This document shows, one piece after another, positions 61,654 to 64,000 of a stretch of DNA of 64,000 bases; within the stretch, counting starts at the first letter, position 1; each line of letters opens with the position of its first letter. The stretch spans positions 1,364,001 to 1,428,000 of the forward strand of contig NZ_CP021382.1 in assembly GCF_002162135.1 (NCBI RefSeq). The letters run 5' to 3'. A model generated the notes under the pieces. It was not told the origin of the DNA. It did not search any database and saw nothing but the letters and a program-made list of their open reading frames with translations. Source of the DNA: Cellvibrio sp. PSBB006 (GTDB lineage Bacteria; Pseudomonadota; Gammaproteobacteria; Pseudomonadales; Cellvibrionaceae). Both the position numbers and the translations under genes were made by a program.

Positions 61654-63573
61654 TCAAACCATATCGTCAAAGCGATTCGTGAAGGCGAGATCAATGGGTC
61701 GGGCAAAGCCTGGCAGAGTCACAGACGTGTTATCCATGTCAATCTGGCTCTCGTCAATTAGCCCTTCGCCGAAGTGGTAGATTGTCTGGAAATGGCCTTT
61801 TAGCGCTGCGGCATCATAAGCCTCTACAGCGGCCCGCGTTTGTTCCCGCTGCTGGAAGTATTTGTCCATACGTTCAGCACCGTAGCGGCGAGACAACATT
61901 TTTTCTACAACCTGAGGGGCGATCACGCCAGCCGTTGCGTTGTTGCCACCAAAGCCCTTGGAGTTCAGAAAGATGACATCGAGGGGTTGATCGCGGCGAT
62001 CCAGATCTTGCAGGGGAAACTGTAGCCGCTCAGCAAATACATCATCTGCCACCTTATCAACCGTTTTGATTCCCGGCACCATGCCGTACTTAAAGATTCC
62101 CAGGGACGTAATAAGCTGCTCCCCACTGGCTGGCGAGAGAGAGTGACCCACATAGGCCTTCACCGCCGATACCGGCCACTGCTTGATATCGAATACCTTG
62201 GCCACCTGATCAAAAATTTGCGACTCGGTGACTCGATTTTGTGGCGTGCTGGAGCCATGTGCCTGGACCATAGAGCGCTGGCGAATAGCTTCGTCACCCA
62301 CGATAGCCCGCGCGGCGGCAACCGCTTTTGCCATGGTGATGTAATTGCCTGGCCCGGGAGCTGAGATAGATTTTTTGAAACCGTCTGCATTAATAAAAAC
62401 GTCACTGACCGCGCCATGGATATCAGCACCCAATTCAAGGGCAAGGGCATCATCCATCAGGACAACGTATTGACTGGCTTCGGCAATAGTAAACCCGCAA
62501 TTATCACCAAAAGGGCGGCTCGTGCGACGCGGATCAGTTGCATCAGCGCCATCGAGCTTTTTCAGCTTCTCCTCACTGGCAAGCGCACCCATGGTGGCAT
62601 AACCATCGATAATTTCGGGGGTAATCGGTGCTTCCGCATTACCCACAATCGCCACCCGGCACTTACCACTGGCAATGTCTTCCACGGCAGCACGAAGGTT
62701 ATATAAAAAAGAGGCACAGGCACCGGCTATCGCCCCGGTATGCCCCACGCTACCCAGAATGTACGCATTGACGAAGTCAGCCGGCATACTGCTCAAGCCG
62801 AGCGGACATTGCTTGGTACTGACGCGCCCCCCTTTCAAACGGGACTGCAATAACCCACCGAAGCCGTTTTCATCCATTTGGCTCATCACGTTACTGGCGT
62901 ATACACCTATTTCATCTGGCTTGACTGCATTTGCTATCGTGAGCCAGTCAATGCCGACAGAGCGCACCGCATCAGAGGCGCCAATGACAGCCAATTGCAA
63001 CGCGCGAGGGTGAAAATGGGAATTGTAAAGAGCACCAGGATCAAATCCGCGCGGTAGCTGACCCGCAGACTTCACCGGCATATCGCGGTAGCTATCCAGC
63101 TTGACGGTCAAATTGTCCGCAAGAGTAACCTTGACGCGGCCCGCTTCCAGCTCCTCGACTTCCCAATGTTGAGGAACCGGCTCCGGAAGATCGCGTCGGC
63201 TCATTTCAAACACCAGCGGTTGCGAACCGCTACTCAGGACCGCACTCTTTTGCCAATGCGCGGCGTCCACATCAAAGAATGTTTTTTCAATGCGGCGAAT
63301 CAAAGTGCCATCGAGTACTGCCGCCCCAAACTCCGATTCAATCTCATCCAACGTCAGGGGCTGATCATTTTCAATACGGATGTACTGTGACTCATCCACA
63401 TCAATCAAGCCCATCATCACAGCCAAACCCGCGATGGTTTCCTGGCGCTCCTTAATCGGTAGACTCTCAATAATCATGCGCCGATAGGCATGATGCGCCG
63501 AAGCTCGACCGGCAGCATTAAAACCACCGAAACCGACGATGACAGATAAACGTGATGGGGATGGGCGAGACAT
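61654..63573 (-). CDS. fabY: FabY-type beta-ketoacyl-ACP synthase
   Basis: 639 residues, the length of P. aeruginosa FabY (PA5174). FabY condenses acetyl-CoA with malonyl-ACP to start fatty-acid synthesis, doing the work of FabH. The thiolase fold sits in the second half: active-site Cys in AIAGACASFLYNL, His in VQAHGSSTPQNRVTE, and His in KAYVGHSLSPASGEQ, with a FNSKGFGGNNAT closing loop. The N-terminal 200 residues are specific to this class. Divergent from the GlxA-type regulator gene. Confidence 0.93.
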   Translation of the reverse strand: MSRPSPSRLSVIVGFGGFNAAGRASAHHAYRRMIIESLPIKERQETIAGLAVMMGLIDVDESQYIRIENDQPLTLDEIESEFGAAVLDGTLIRRIEKTFFDVDAAHWQKSAVLSSGSQPLVFEMSRRDLPEPVPQHWEVEELEAGRVKVTLADNLTVKLDSYRDMPVKSAGQLPRGFDPGALYNSHFHPRALQLAVIGASDAVRSVGIDWLTIANAVKPDEIGVYASNVMSQMDENGFGGLLQSRLKGGRVSTKQCPLGLSSMPADFVNAYILGSVGHTGAIAGACASFLYNLRAAVEDIASGKCRVAIVGNAEAPITPEIIDGYATMGALASEEKLKKLDGADATDPRRTSRPFGDNCGFTIAEASQYVVLMDDALALELGADIHGAVSDVFINADGFKKSISAPGPGNYITMAKAVAAARAIVGDEAIRQRSMVQAHGSSTPQNRVTESQIFDQVAKVFDIKQWPVSAVKAYVGHSLSPASGEQLITSLGIFKYGMVPGIKTVDKVADDVFAERLQFPLQDLDRRDQPLDVIFLNSKGFGGNNATAGVIAPQVVEKMLSRRYGAERMDKYFQQREQTRAAVEAYDAAALKGHFQTIYHFGEGLIDESQIDMDNTSVTLPGFARPIDLAFTNRFDDMV

Positions 63574-63702
63574 ACAGAAACTCCGAACAGCAATCGATTA
63601 AACGCCAGAATGGAGCAAAGTGTATTAACAATACATGACAAGTGTTATTGTTGATTCAGCCAATATCTATGCTAATTTGGCCACACCAAGAGATGCTTCT
63701 TT

Positions 63703-64000
63703 ATGAATCAATCCATCGCTCCGGCAACACAGATTACCTTTCTACTGTGCGAGAACATGCTGGCTACCAGCAGTACCCTTCCGATGGAGATGTTATTAGC
63801 GGCTGAAAGTGCCTCCCGTGAGGGACGACGCTTCATGGAGCCACGTTTGAAGCTGCGTACGGCAGCGATGTATGCCGAGGCAGTCACCACACGCTCCGGC
63901 TTTAGCTGGCAGCCTGATTGCTCACTGGAGCAGGCCACACATAATGACATCATCTACCTGCCAGGGCTTTGGCGGAACCCGCGCCCGCTTATCCGGCGCA
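63703..64000 (+). CDS. GlxA/AraC-family regulator, 5' part
   Basis: Starts at the ATG at 63703 and is open to the window end (99 codons). The visible part is the beginning of a DJ-1/PfpI-type domain (ITFLLCENMLATSSTLPMEMLLAAESASR...DIIYLPGLWRN), which in GlxA-type regulators precedes an AraC helix-turn-helix. The DNA-binding part lies outside the window. Confidence 0.75.
   Translation, partial: MNQSIAPATQITFLLCENMLATSSTLPMEMLLAAESASREGRRFMEPRLKLRTAAMYAEAVTTRSGFSWQPDCSLEQATHNDIIYLPGLWRNPRPLIRR

Overview
The window is a stretch of a gammaproteobacterial chromosome. Gene order is close to that of Pseudomonas: secF-secD-tgt-queA-tRNA-Leu, lptF-lptG, pepA-holC, prfB-lysS, rpsP-rimM-trmD-rplS-xerD-dsbC-hom-thrC-recJ, and a FabY-type ketoacyl synthase. 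With the envelope content this suggests a Pseudomonadales/Cellvibrionales-type organism (inference; a Cellvibrio relative would fit).

Layout. 1-7.1 kb: 3' part of a PAS histidine kinase, SecDF (no yajC at its usual place), queuosine genes, tRNA-Leu(CAA). 7.1-11.7 kb: a small island bounded by a 16-bp repeat of the tRNA-Leu 3' end. It holds three integron-type cassettes (unknown small protein; one-TM protein; Mrr-like nuclease) with attC-like sites, an IS3-family element and a wrecked phage baseplate gene, but no integrase of either kind. 11.9-20.7 kb: a cyclase-FHA fusion, RDD protein, LptFG, PepA, HolC and a sugar exporter.

20.7-34.2 kb: an envelope-stress and signalling block. It contains OmpA/DUF4398 lipoproteins, DUF883/YqjE proteins, DUF3096, DUF1328, a beta-barrel, a mini-lipoprotein and CsbD. 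Alongside are a sigma-54 activator, a 67-residue protein that is only a histidine-kinase dimerisation/phosphoacceptor segment, a CHASE3 kinase, an Rcp1-like receiver, a REC-kinase-REC-REC hybrid and a Crp-family regulator. Three minus-strand sigma-54 promoters (26603, 27074, 34343) precede the barrel operon, the mini-lipoprotein and the Crp gene. This is the best candidate in the window for a coherent, little-described system: a local phosphorelay driving a sigma-54 envelope regulon.

34.6-48.7 kb: DUF4380 lipoprotein, CnoX-like thioredoxin, YaeQ, an RluA-type enzyme, LysS, RF2 with its programmed frameshift, two membrane glycosyltransferase systems (one ending in an NPCBM domain), CueR with its 19-bp-spacer promoter, and a MATE exporter. 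48.8-64 kb: YbbAP-type exporter, TesA, RecJ, threonine genes, DsbC, XerD, the rpsP operon, FabY, and the start of a GlxA-type regulator.
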